64,000 nt of DNA. Source: Microcoleus sp. FACHB-672 (lineage in GTDB: Bacteria; Cyanobacteriota; Cyanobacteriia; Cyanobacteriales; Oscillatoriaceae). Shown one piece after another: positions 36,363 through 45,050 of the stretch. The position numbers were made by a program, and so were the translations under genes. The DNA lies in NCBI RefSeq assembly GCF_014695725.1, contig NZ_JACJOU010000019.1, positions 124,001 through 188,000 on the forward strand. The letters run 5' to 3'. Position 1 is the stretch's first letter, and every line of letters starts with the position of its first letter. Under the pieces are notes generated by a model. That model worked only from the letters and a program-made list of their open reading frames with translations, did not search any database and was not told the DNA's origin.

Positions 36363-36523
36363 AACCTTTGCCCCACCCTCTTCTGATGTCTACTTAGCAA
36401 TATAGTGCAGGTATCAGTTACGCGGGGGCGGGTGCTTGGTTTGATTATAAGTTTAGGATGATAAAAGCTTATAGAGAGAGACTTTACAATTTTACATAAA
36501 GTGCAAGTGTAAAACAAAATTAT

Positions 36524-36546
36524 AGGGTACGTGACTCACGCACCCT
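36524..36546 (-). terminator. Probable terminator of alr
   Basis: AGGGTACGTGA and TCACGCACCCT pair with one G-U and almost no loop. On the minus strand the hairpin is followed by ATAATTTTGTTTTAC, a broken T-run. It lies nine bases after the alr stop codon. Confidence 0.5.
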
Positions 36547-36554
36547 ACGACTTG

Positions 36555-37751
36555 TCAAGATTGGGCGGTTGATTGTTCTGGGACTTCAAACGGCTGTCCC
36601 ACCGGCACACGGGGAAGCCGGTGTTTGAAACTGCAAAGAATCTCCCAAGAAATTGTCCCCAGCATTGCCGCCCAATCATCCACGGATATCTGGTGAACAC
36701 CCTCAGATCCCAGCAGCGTAACCACCTCGCCGGCTTGCAGATCAGGAATCGCACTCACATCCAGCATCAACTGATCCATCGTAATTGCCCCGATTTGCGG
36801 CACCCGTTCACCTCGAACTAAAACATTGATTTTATTAGAAAGATTGCGCGGCACACCGTCAGCGTAGCCAATCCCCACAACCGCAACACGCATCGGATCA
36901 CGGGCAACAAATTGATAACCGTAACTCACGCCGGTTCCCGCTTCAATTGTCTTCACTTGCGTCACCCGCGCCTTCACCTGCAACACGGGCTTCAATTCAA
37001 CCACCTGCCGCAAATGCTCAGCCGGATAAAGCCCGTAAATTGCCAAGCCCACGCGCACCATGTCATAGTGCAAAGCAGGATCAGTTAACGTTGCCGCCGA
37101 ATTTGCCAAATGCAGCTTGGGCAACTGAATGCCGGCATTTTGAAGTTCCGCAAGTGCCGCTTGAAACCGGCTGTGCTGCTGCTGCATCACCGTTGGATCA
37201 AGACTATCAGCCGTGGCAAAATGGGAATAAATGCTGGCAATCTTCAGATTTGGGCAGCGAGACACCAGCTGGACAAACTCAACTGCCTGCTGCCAAGGTG
37301 CTCCCAGTCGTGACATCCCCGTATCCAGCTTTAAATGGACCGGCAGCGATCGTTCACTGGCACTCAACGTCTCAGAAAATACCAGCGCTTGCTTCGGGGT
37401 GCACAGAGTCGGTTGCAAGCGCCAGCGCACCAGCGCCCGAATTTGCTCAGGGGTATTGGTTGCCCCTAAAACCAACACCGGCGCTTGTATCCCGTTCTCA
37501 CGTAGCTCAATTCCCTCCGGGATCGTAGCCACCCCCAGCCAACGCGCACCGGCAGCCAATACCGTCTGCGCCACAACCACCGCCCCATGCCCGTAAGCAT
37601 CTGCCTTCACCACCGCCATCAAATTTGTTTGGGGAGACAAAAACCGACATAACTGCTGGACATTGTGCGCTAGCGCCGGCAAGTCAATTTCCACCCACGC
37701 CCGATCACAACGCATCGACGCAAGACTTGGAGTTTTATCCCAGCTCAGCAT
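36555..37751 (-). CDS. alr: Alanine racemase
   Basis: 398 residues from the ATG at 37751, which has AGGAG eight bases upstream; a GTG seven codons earlier is the alternative. The PLP-binding Lys is in MAVVKADAYGHGA, the second catalytic base Tyr in GTGVSYGYQFVA, and the C-terminal domain has GAITMDQLMLDVS. It makes D-alanine for peptidoglycan stem peptides. Full length and intact. It is divergent from the cyclase cluster. Confidence 0.96.
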   Translation of the reverse strand: MLSWDKTPSLASMRCDRAWVEIDLPALAHNVQQLCRFLSPQTNLMAVVKADAYGHGAVVVAQTVLAAGARWLGVATIPEGIELRENGIQAPVLVLGATNTPEQIRALVRWRLQPTLCTPKQALVFSETLSASERSLPVHLKLDTGMSRLGAPWQQAVEFVQLVSRCPNLKIASIYSHFATADSLDPTVMQQQHSRFQAALAELQNAGIQLPKLHLANSAATLTDPALHYDMVRVGLAIYGLYPAEHLRQVVELKPVLQVKARVTQVKTIEAGTGVSYGYQFVARDPMRVAVVGIGYADGVPRNLSNKINVLVRGERVPQIGAITMDQLMLDVSAIPDLQAGEVVTLLGSEGVHQISVDDWAAMLGTISWEILCSFKHRLPRVPVGQPFEVPEQSTAQS

Positions 37752-38239
37752 TTCACTCACTCCTGGTTTCACACACCACTATGAACTATAGACCTACCCA
37801 TTCCTCCGGATAGCTACAGTTTTGGATAAGCTATCAAAAAAGAGCCGTTCCTTCCACTGCCGGAGGAAGGGGAGAATGGGAGACGAGGAGAAGAGGAGCG
37901 GAGCGGGCGTTCTTTGCATAACACGCCTACAGGGGCATGAAGAATTGAGAGTTGAGAAATTTTTTGACTTCTTTTTTTTTATTCTGTATTTTTAATTCTT
38001 CTTTTGGGGCTAAAGGTTAAGTTTTACCAATCGTCCCGACGAGTGTGAGGAATGGGCAATTAAAACAAATGGCTCAGTGGGATCAGAGAATGCCACACAA
38101 TGGTTAAAGTGATTTTAAAAAAATGGCTTGTAGAAATAGCTGGGTTAAACAGTTGTGTTGTCAGGGCAATAGATGCCATGCGTTTACCCATGATTATCCA
38201 GCCCTCAGTAGGTAGCAGCATGACAGGGAGAATGACAAG
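37752..38239. other. Divergent intergenic region between alr and the cyclase cluster
   Basis: 488 bases. It must hold the alr promoter (minus) and the promoter of the first adenylate cyclase (plus). A purine-rich tract (37861-37909) of the type also inserted in nadB is present. A T-rich stretch runs at 37961-38005, with weak arms GAAGAATT / AATTCTTC around it. I found no convincing CRP-type palindrome (TGTGA-N6-TCACA). Confidence 0.35.
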
Positions 38240-41200
38240 ATGAGCCTGCGTCGAAAGACACTGTCAATCGTTGGTGTGACGATTGTCGGCTTGGTTGGTG
38301 TGCTGTATGCCACCTGTTCCACCATCTTGTCGGGCAGCATGAAGCAAGCCGAGGAGGAAAACACCCGCCAAACGGTTAAGGGCGTCCTGAGTGTTTTTGC
38401 TCAAACCCAAGATGACTTTAATAGCCGCTTTGCCGATTGGTCGGCGTGGGATGATACTTACAACTTTATGCAGGGCACGAACCCAGAATTTATTGAGGAA
38501 AACTTAGACCCAGTAACAGTGGCCAACTTAAACATCAATCTCGCTTTGTTTATCAACACTTCTGGCGAGATAGTCTATTCCACTGGCTTCGATATTAAAA
38601 ACCAAAAAACCACACCGATTCCAGAAGCATTCCGCACGCGCTTAACTCCCACAGACCAACTTTTAACACACCCTGATCCAGACAGCAGCCTAGCGGGAAT
38701 TATCATGCTGCCTGAAGGGCCAATGCTAATTATCTCCCGGCCCATTGTCACTACCCAAGGCACCGGCCCGATTGTGGGTAGCCTGATTTTTGGTCGGTAT
38801 TTAGATGTCTCTCAAGTTAAGAAATTAGAGCGGATCGTGCGATTGCCGCTCATAGTGCGCCGCGTTAGGGACACGAAACTGCCGCAAGACTTTCAGGCAG
38901 TGCGAGAAGAATTGTTAGAGGTTAGCGCTTTGAAGGCCGGTTCTGAGCCGGCATCTGCTGTCAATCGCGCCAATTCCCCGACTCAACCTACCCCGACAGC
39001 GGAAAAGAACCGAGAAGCAATACCCGTTCATGTCGAGCCGTTGAGCGAAGATACGATTGCCGGTTACACCCTCATCCGCGACATCTATAACCAGCCGGCG
39101 CTACTATTGCGGGTGGATATTCCCAGAGAAATCTACAAGCAAGGTCAGAAGAACTTAGAGTATCTGCTGATGGCCCTAACCGTTGTCGGCTTGGGGTTTG
39201 GGGGTTGCACCATTCTGCTTCTAGAGGGATTGGTTCTGTCTCGCTTAGGACATCTGACGCAGGATGTCAGCCGCATTGGTGAGTGCAGCGATCTTGCACT
39301 GCGGTTGCCGGTGATTGGCAAAGATGAGCTGTCAATCCTGGGACAGACGATTAACAAGATGCTGGCAGCTTTACAACAAGCTCAGAACCAGCAGCAAGAA
39401 AGCGAAGAACGCCATCGCGCTGTCGTTGAGCAATCGTCAGAAGGAATTTGCTTAATAGATGTAAATAGCTATCGCATCCTGGAAGCTAATCAAGCGTTTG
39501 TCAATCTTCTAGGTTACTCACCGGCAGAGATTCTTAAACTAAGCTTGTACGATATCGGTGTCTCCCATAACAAGAATGTTGATCGCCATGTTGAACGGAT
39601 TTTGGCAGCGAAAGACCAAACGATTGGTGAACAACTCTACCGCCGGCAGGATGGTTCACTCGTTGAGGTAGAAGTTAGCGCCAACTCGATCTCTTATGGA
39701 GGTCGAAAAGTCTTATGTGCAGTTGTGCGGGACATTACAGAGCGAAAACAAGCCGAGAAGGCATTGCAACGAAGCCAGGAACGGCTTCGCAAACAAGATC
39801 AAGTGCTGGTAGAACTGGCGAAAAGTCGAAGTCTCATTCAAGGCGATTTGCAATCGGTGTGCTGGCAAGTCACCGAAACTGCCGCGATCACCCTAGAGGT
39901 TGATCGGGTGGGTGTGTGGCTGTACAACGAAGATCGTTCCATGCTTCATTGCTTCGATCTTTATGAATTGAAGGCCAACCGACATACTTTAGATGAGGAT
40001 CTGGCAGCCGTCGATTACCCAATCTACTTTAAAGCTTTAGAACAAGAGCGGACGCTGGTCGTGCGAGATGTGCGAAGCGATGCGAGAACCCTTGAGTTTA
40101 ACGCTCCCGACATGGACCCCCTGAAGATCGTCGCGCTGATCGATGCGCCGATCCGTGTCGGGGGTCAAATTGTGGGGGTTGTGTGTCACGAACAAACCGA
40201 CACCCCCCGCGATTGGACACTGGATGAGCAAAACTTTGCCGGCTCAATCGCGGATTTAGTTTCTTTAAGTTTAGAAGCGCGAGATCGCCACCGGGTAGAG
40301 GCTGCATTAGGCCAAGCGGAAGAGAAATATCGCATGATCTTTGAGAATGCGATTGAAGGCATTTTCCAGACCACGCCAGAGGGGAAATATCTGAGCGCAA
40401 ATCCCGCGCTGGCTCGCATTTATGGATATGCTTCCCCGGAAGAACTTATCAATAATGTAACGAATATATCCGAACAACTTTACGTTCACCCTAGCCGGCG
40501 TACCGAGTTTATTGAGGCAATGCACAGCAACGATGCGGTGTCAAATTTTGAATCTCAAACTTATCGCAGAGATGGCAGTATTATTTGGGTGTCGGAAAAT
40601 GCCCGTGTGGTGCGTGACGAGCAAGGTAAACTGCTTTACTATGAAGGCACCGTGGAAGACATTACAAAGCGCAGGGTGGTAGAAGAAGCGCTGCGTTACC
40701 AGCAAGAACAATCTGAGCGTCTGCTACTCAATATTTTGCCAGAGTCGATTGCAGAGCGGTTAAAACAGGAAGAAGGCACGATTGCCGACAGTTTCGCTGA
40801 GGTGACTGTTTTGTTTGCCGATATTGTTGGCTTTACCGAACTTTCTAGCCATATCTCTCCCACGGAACTGGTCAACTTGCTGAATCAAATCTTCTCAGCC
40901 TTTGACCGGCTTGCCCAGACGTACGAGTTGGAGAAGATTAAAACAATTGGCGACGCTTATATGGTTGTCGGTGGACTGCCGGTGCCACGGGTGGATCATG
41001 CAGAGGCGATTGCAGAAATGGCCATCGCCATGCAAAAAGCAATTGCTCAGTTTAATGATGCCACCCAACAACCGCTGAGTATCCGGATCGGTATTAATAC
41101 TGGCCCTGTGGTTGCCGGTGTTATCGGTCTTAAAAAATTCATTTACGATCTATGGGGTGACACGGTTAATGTGGCTAGCCGGATGGAATCTCAAGGTCTT

Positions 41201-41335
41201 GCAGATACGATTCAAGTGACTTCAACCACTTATGAGCTATTGCGACATAGGTATTCGTTTGAAGAACGGGGTGCAGTCGAAGTCAAAGGCAAGGGAAAGA
41301 TGACTACTTATCTACTCACCGGCAGGATTAAATAG
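38240..41335 (+). CDS. Receptor adenylate cyclase 1: CHASE4-HAMP-PAS-GAF-PAS-class III cyclase
   Basis: 1031 residues. N-terminal helix (about 8-28), a periplasmic CHASE4 sensor (about 35-300; FADWSAWDDTYNFM), a second helix (about 305-328), HAMP (330-385), PAS (390-505), GAF (535-690), PAS (693-815), and a cyclase domain (845-1025). Metal aspartates are in LFADIVGFT and GDAYMVVGG. The purine-selecting Lys is in EKIKTIGD and its partner Asp in YDLWGDTVN, the pair expected for ATP, so the product should be cAMP. It opens an 18-kb same-strand run of sensory genes. Confidence 0.93.
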   Translation: MSLRRKTLSIVGVTIVGLVGVLYATCSTILSGSMKQAEEENTRQTVKGVLSVFAQTQDDFNSRFADWSAWDDTYNFMQGTNPEFIEENLDPVTVANLNINLALFINTSGEIVYSTGFDIKNQKTTPIPEAFRTRLTPTDQLLTHPDPDSSLAGIIMLPEGPMLIISRPIVTTQGTGPIVGSLIFGRYLDVSQVKKLERIVRLPLIVRRVRDTKLPQDFQAVREELLEVSALKAGSEPASAVNRANSPTQPTPTAEKNREAIPVHVEPLSEDTIAGYTLIRDIYNQPALLLRVDIPREIYKQGQKNLEYLLMALTVVGLGFGGCTILLLEGLVLSRLGHLTQDVSRIGECSDLALRLPVIGKDELSILGQTINKMLAALQQAQNQQQESEERHRAVVEQSSEGICLIDVNSYRILEANQAFVNLLGYSPAEILKLSLYDIGVSHNKNVDRHVERILAAKDQTIGEQLYRRQDGSLVEVEVSANSISYGGRKVLCAVVRDITERKQAEKALQRSQERLRKQDQVLVELAKSRSLIQGDLQSVCWQVTETAAITLEVDRVGVWLYNEDRSMLHCFDLYELKANRHTLDEDLAAVDYPIYFKALEQERTLVVRDVRSDARTLEFNAPDMDPLKIVALIDAPIRVGGQIVGVVCHEQTDTPRDWTLDEQNFAGSIADLVSLSLEARDRHRVEAALGQAEEKYRMIFENAIEGIFQTTPEGKYLSANPALARIYGYASPEELINNVTNISEQLYVHPSRRTEFIEAMHSNDAVSNFESQTYRRDGSIIWVSENARVVRDEQGKLLYYEGTVEDITKRRVVEEALRYQQEQSERLLLNILPESIAERLKQEEGTIADSFAEVTVLFADIVGFTELSSHISPTELVNLLNQIFSAFDRLAQTYELEKIKTIGDAYMVVGGLPVPRVDHAEAIAEMAIAMQKAIAQFNDATQQPLSIRIGINTGPVVAGVIGLKKFIYDLWGDTVNVASRMESQGLADTIQVTSTTYELLRHRYSFEERGAVEVKGKGKMTTYLLTGRIK

Positions 41336-41476
41336 GGGTGAGTTGTCAGGGTGCCGCTGAAGGAATTTCTGCTTTGATTTGAGCGTGTTTTTAGATGAGA
41401 TGCGGCTGTGCCGGTGGGCATTAACAACCTAAAAATAACGACTAACTTTTAGTAACCGTTCATTTATTTTCGTTTT

Positions 41477-42520
41477 ATGAAGCAACTTAAATTTGTTAAA
41501 AAATTCAAACTTCGCTTTTATATTCTTACGATTACGCTGCTTGTCTTTTTAATTATTTTTCCTTGGCAGCAGCTTTATAAAACAGACGAATCTTCGATTG
41601 CTACGGTTGCGGAACAAGTGGTAAAAACCACTGTTGTTGCTGAACCCGTTCAGCCAATCCCACTGCATATCAAACTAAATAACAAAAAAGTTGTTTTGGG
41701 AGATAAACTTTTCCATGACCCACGGCTTTCTCACAATAATACGATTTCCTGTGCAAGTTGCCACGGTTTGAACACAGGAGGCGTGGATCGCTCGCCCTTT
41801 TCCTTTGGCATCAACGGTACGGTCGGTTTTTTAAATGCTCCTACAGTTTATAACAGCGGATTCAATTTTAAACAAAACTGGGATGGGCGTTCTGATACTT
41901 TAGAATCTCAGATTGATAGCACTGTTCAAAATCCAATCAGCATGGGCGAAACTTGGCCAGAAATTGTTAAAAAACTCAAGAAATCTCCAGAGTATGTTAA
42001 AGTTTTTAACGCTTTGTACTCGAATGGCATTACCGGCGACAATATCAAAGACGCTATTGCAACTTTCGAGCGATCTTTATATACGCCTAATTCCCGATTT
42101 GATAAGTTTTTGAGAGGAGATAAAAATGCTATTACCGAAGAAGAAAAAGAAGGTTATCGCATTTTTAAGGATTATGGCTGTGTGAGCTGCCATCAAGGCG
42201 TTAACTTGGGCGGAAATTTATATCAGAAATTTGGCATTATCAGCGATCCCTTTGCCGGTCGCAAGGTTAAGAAAGCCGATTTAGGACGCTATAATATCAC
42301 CGGCAATGAGGAAGATCGGTACGTTTTCAAGGTGCCGAGTCTGCGAAATATCACTCTGACCCCCCCTTATTTTCACGATGGTTCAATCAAAACCATTGAA
42401 CAAGCTATTGCTGTGATGGCACAGTATCAATTAGGACGTCAGCTATCACCCGAACAGCTCGATTTGATGAGCAAGTTCCTGAGAACTCTAAATGGTGAAT
42501 ATCAAGGGAAGCCATTATGA
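41477..42520 (+). CDS. Di-haem cytochrome-c peroxidase (CcpA/MauG family)
   Basis: 347 residues. An N-terminal membrane helix (about 10-30) acts as anchor or signal. Two haem c sites, CASCH near residue 92 and CVSCH near 235, are typical of bacterial cytochrome-c peroxidases and their MauG relatives. Flanking motifs such as NAPTVYNSGFNFKQNWDGR and FKVPSLRNITLTPPYFHDG fit the family. It should act in the periplasm or lumen, reducing peroxide or oxidising a partner. Its stop codon overlaps the next start (ATGA), so it is translationally coupled to a sensor adenylate cyclase. Confidence 0.93.
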   Translation: MKQLKFVKKFKLRFYILTITLLVFLIIFPWQQLYKTDESSIATVAEQVVKTTVVAEPVQPIPLHIKLNNKKVVLGDKLFHDPRLSHNNTISCASCHGLNTGGVDRSPFSFGINGTVGFLNAPTVYNSGFNFKQNWDGRSDTLESQIDSTVQNPISMGETWPEIVKKLKKSPEYVKVFNALYSNGITGDNIKDAIATFERSLYTPNSRFDKFLRGDKNAITEEEKEGYRIFKDYGCVSCHQGVNLGGNLYQKFGIISDPFAGRKVKKADLGRYNITGNEEDRYVFKVPSLRNITLTPPYFHDGSIKTIEQAIAVMAQYQLGRQLSPEQLDLMSKFLRTLNGEYQGKPL

Positions 42521-44988
42521 AATTGACCAAGCTGCACGTAAAAATTGCGCTTGCTTCAGTTGCGTTAACAATCTTCAGTTTTTTATTGATCAAGTTTTTG
42601 TCAGTTGATTTTATCGAACACGACCGATATAACACCTATTTAGGTCAGCTCAACGAAATCGATGCCACACTCAATAAAAATGTCTTTGAATTGAGATATG
42701 GAAATTTAACTCATTATGATCCGATTATCACTGGCATTGAAGAACTTAAGTCTCTAGAAAAAAGATTGATAAAATCTCCAAGTTTTATTGATAGAGAAGG
42801 ACAAAGACAACTCCAGCAAATTCTTAAAGACTACACATCAACTCAACAAAAAAAAGAAGAATTAATCGAACAATTTAAATCAAAGAATGCGGTTCTTAAA
42901 AACTCTCTGTATTATTTCCCAATCTTAGCAACTGAGCTAGCCCAGCAAGCTTCGACGGTAGATGATGAGCTGGCTATCCGTCTTAACGATCTACTGCGCG
43001 ACGTACTCATTTATAACTTGACGGCGAGTGAAGAACTTGCTCCAAAGATAACTCTTCAAATCAACGAATTATTAAACAATCAAGAGCGGTACGCACTGAC
43101 TGTGAAGGCTGCCGATCTTGAGCTGGCTATTATTCATGTCAATATAATTCTAAAAAATAAACCAGCCGTTGATAAACTGCTAGAGGATTTGGTATCCCTA
43201 CCAACCACTCAGCGCGGTGATGAGCTGTATAGAACTTACACCCTTCAGTATGAAAACGCTTTAAAAGCTGTTGGGTTTTATCGGGTTTTGTTGTATGTAT
43301 TTTCAGTTATATTAATTAGCAGCATTTCCAGTTACATTATTCTAAAATTAAGAAAAGCCAGCCAAATAGTTAGTGCGGCTAAAGAAGAACTGCAACAGGC
43401 ATTAGAAGCAACACAAGAAGCTGAAGAAAAATATCGCAGCATCTTTGAAAATTCAACAGACGGCATCTTTCAAACAACCATTGAGGGAGAATATCTCAGT
43501 GCCAATCCTACCTTAGCCTACATTTATGCCTATTCATCGCCGGCAGAACTGATTGCAACTGTTACCAACATTAGTACGCAACTTTACGTTAAACCCAACC
43601 GGCGAGCCGAGTTTGTTGCTGCTATGCAGAAAAACGATTCAATCTCGCAATTTGAATCTCAAGTTTATTGCAAAGACGGCAGTATCATTTGGATTTCTGA
43701 AAATGCCCGTACCGTTAAAGATAGTGCCGGCAACCTCCTCTACTACGAAGGCACTGTAGAAGACATTACCGAACGTAAGCGAGTGCAAGCCACCCTACAA
43801 GAAAGTGAAAAACGCTTGCGAATGCAGCAAACTGCGCTGATGGAACTAGCCATGTGCCAGCCGCTTTACAGCGGCGAATTAAAGGCGGCATTGCGAGAGA
43901 TTACTGAAACAGCAGCACGCACTTTGAGCGTAGCAAGAACCAGTGTGTGGCTCTACAACTCAGATAAATCAGCACTGCAATGCATTGATCTCTACGAACT
44001 TCTTCATTCCTACCATTCATCGGGAACTGAGCTGCAAGCTATTGATTATCCAGCTTATTTCAAAGCATTAGAAACTTACCGCGCCATCGCCGCACATAAA
44101 GCCCACACAGACTCCCGCACAAAAGAGTTTTCACAATTCTATTTAACGCCTTTAGGAATTAACTCGATGTTAGATGTACCCATTCGTCTCAGTGGGCAAC
44201 GCGTAGGGGTGCTGTGTTTAGAACACATCGGGCCGGCTCGAAAATGGGCGCTAGAAGAAGAAAACTTTGCAAGTTACTTAGCTTACATGACTTCTCTGGC
44301 AATGGAATCCTGTGATCGCAAACGAGCGCAAGAAGCACTGCGCGAAGAACAAGAAAAGGTTGAGCGTCTACTTCTCAACATTTTGCCCCAACCGATTGCA
44401 GAACGCCTCAAACAAGAAACCGGCTCTATTGCCGACAGTTTCGAGGAGGTGACTGTCCTGTTTGCTGATATTGTAGGTTTTACCCAACTTTCTGCCACCA
44501 TCTCTCCCACCCAACTTGTCGAGTTATTGAATGAAATCTTTTCAACCTTTGACCAGCTAGCAGAACGGCACGATTTAGAAAAAATCAAGACCATAGGGGA
44601 TGCCTATATGGTGGTCGGCGGTCTTCCCATGCCTCGTTCAGATCATGCACAAGCGATCGCAGAAATGGCAATGGATATGCAACAAGAAGTTGCCAAATTT
44701 AGTGTAAAAAATGGCCAACCTTTTAACATTCGCATCGGGATCAATACTGGCCCTGTGGTTGCCGGCGTCATCGGACTCAAAAAATTTATTTACGATCTCT
44801 GGGGAGATACGGTCAACACAGCGAGCCGGATGGAATCTCACGGCATTGCCGGTGCTATTCAAGTCACAGCGACGACCTACGAGTTATTACAAAATCAGTA
44901 TAAATTTGAGAAACGCGGTCTCATTGAGGTAAAAGGCAAAGGCGAAATGGAAGCTTTTCTGCTCACCGGCAGAAAAGTGAGGGGCTAG
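42517..44988 (+). CDS. Receptor adenylate cyclase 2: DAHL-like sensor-PAS-GAF-class III cyclase
   Basis: 823 residues. Helix about 10-30, an all-helical periplasmic sensor (about 35-250) whose start (LNKNVFELRYGNLTHYDPI) matches the DAHL-type sensor pattern as I remember it, helix about 258-280, a PAS domain (300-425), GAF (445-600), and cyclase (640-815). The catalytic set is intact: LFADIVGFTQ, EKIKTIGDAYMVVGG, YDLWGDTVN, predicting ATP as substrate. There is no HAMP; a coiled coil joins the helix to PAS. The start overlaps the peroxidase stop by four bases. The sensor-coding part lacks RCCGGY hexamers, unlike its surroundings. Confidence 0.92.
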   Translation: MKLTKLHVKIALASVALTIFSFLLIKFLSVDFIEHDRYNTYLGQLNEIDATLNKNVFELRYGNLTHYDPIITGIEELKSLEKRLIKSPSFIDREGQRQLQQILKDYTSTQQKKEELIEQFKSKNAVLKNSLYYFPILATELAQQASTVDDELAIRLNDLLRDVLIYNLTASEELAPKITLQINELLNNQERYALTVKAADLELAIIHVNIILKNKPAVDKLLEDLVSLPTTQRGDELYRTYTLQYENALKAVGFYRVLLYVFSVILISSISSYIILKLRKASQIVSAAKEELQQALEATQEAEEKYRSIFENSTDGIFQTTIEGEYLSANPTLAYIYAYSSPAELIATVTNISTQLYVKPNRRAEFVAAMQKNDSISQFESQVYCKDGSIIWISENARTVKDSAGNLLYYEGTVEDITERKRVQATLQESEKRLRMQQTALMELAMCQPLYSGELKAALREITETAARTLSVARTSVWLYNSDKSALQCIDLYELLHSYHSSGTELQAIDYPAYFKALETYRAIAAHKAHTDSRTKEFSQFYLTPLGINSMLDVPIRLSGQRVGVLCLEHIGPARKWALEEENFASYLAYMTSLAMESCDRKRAQEALREEQEKVERLLLNILPQPIAERLKQETGSIADSFEEVTVLFADIVGFTQLSATISPTQLVELLNEIFSTFDQLAERHDLEKIKTIGDAYMVVGGLPMPRSDHAQAIAEMAMDMQQEVAKFSVKNGQPFNIRIGINTGPVVAGVIGLKKFIYDLWGDTVNTASRMESHGIAGAIQVTATTYELLQNQYKFEKRGLIEVKGKGEMEAFLLTGRKVRG

Positions 44989-45050
44989 GGACTAAAATAA
45001 GTGATCAATGAAAAATTACAAAGAACAATTAGGGCTTAGCGCTTTATAAA

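Noticed and set aside
37752-38239. CRP-type cAMP-receptor site before the cyclase cluster
   Set aside because: I looked for TGTGA-N6-TCACA here and before the porin. Only isolated half-sites occur, no better than chance.
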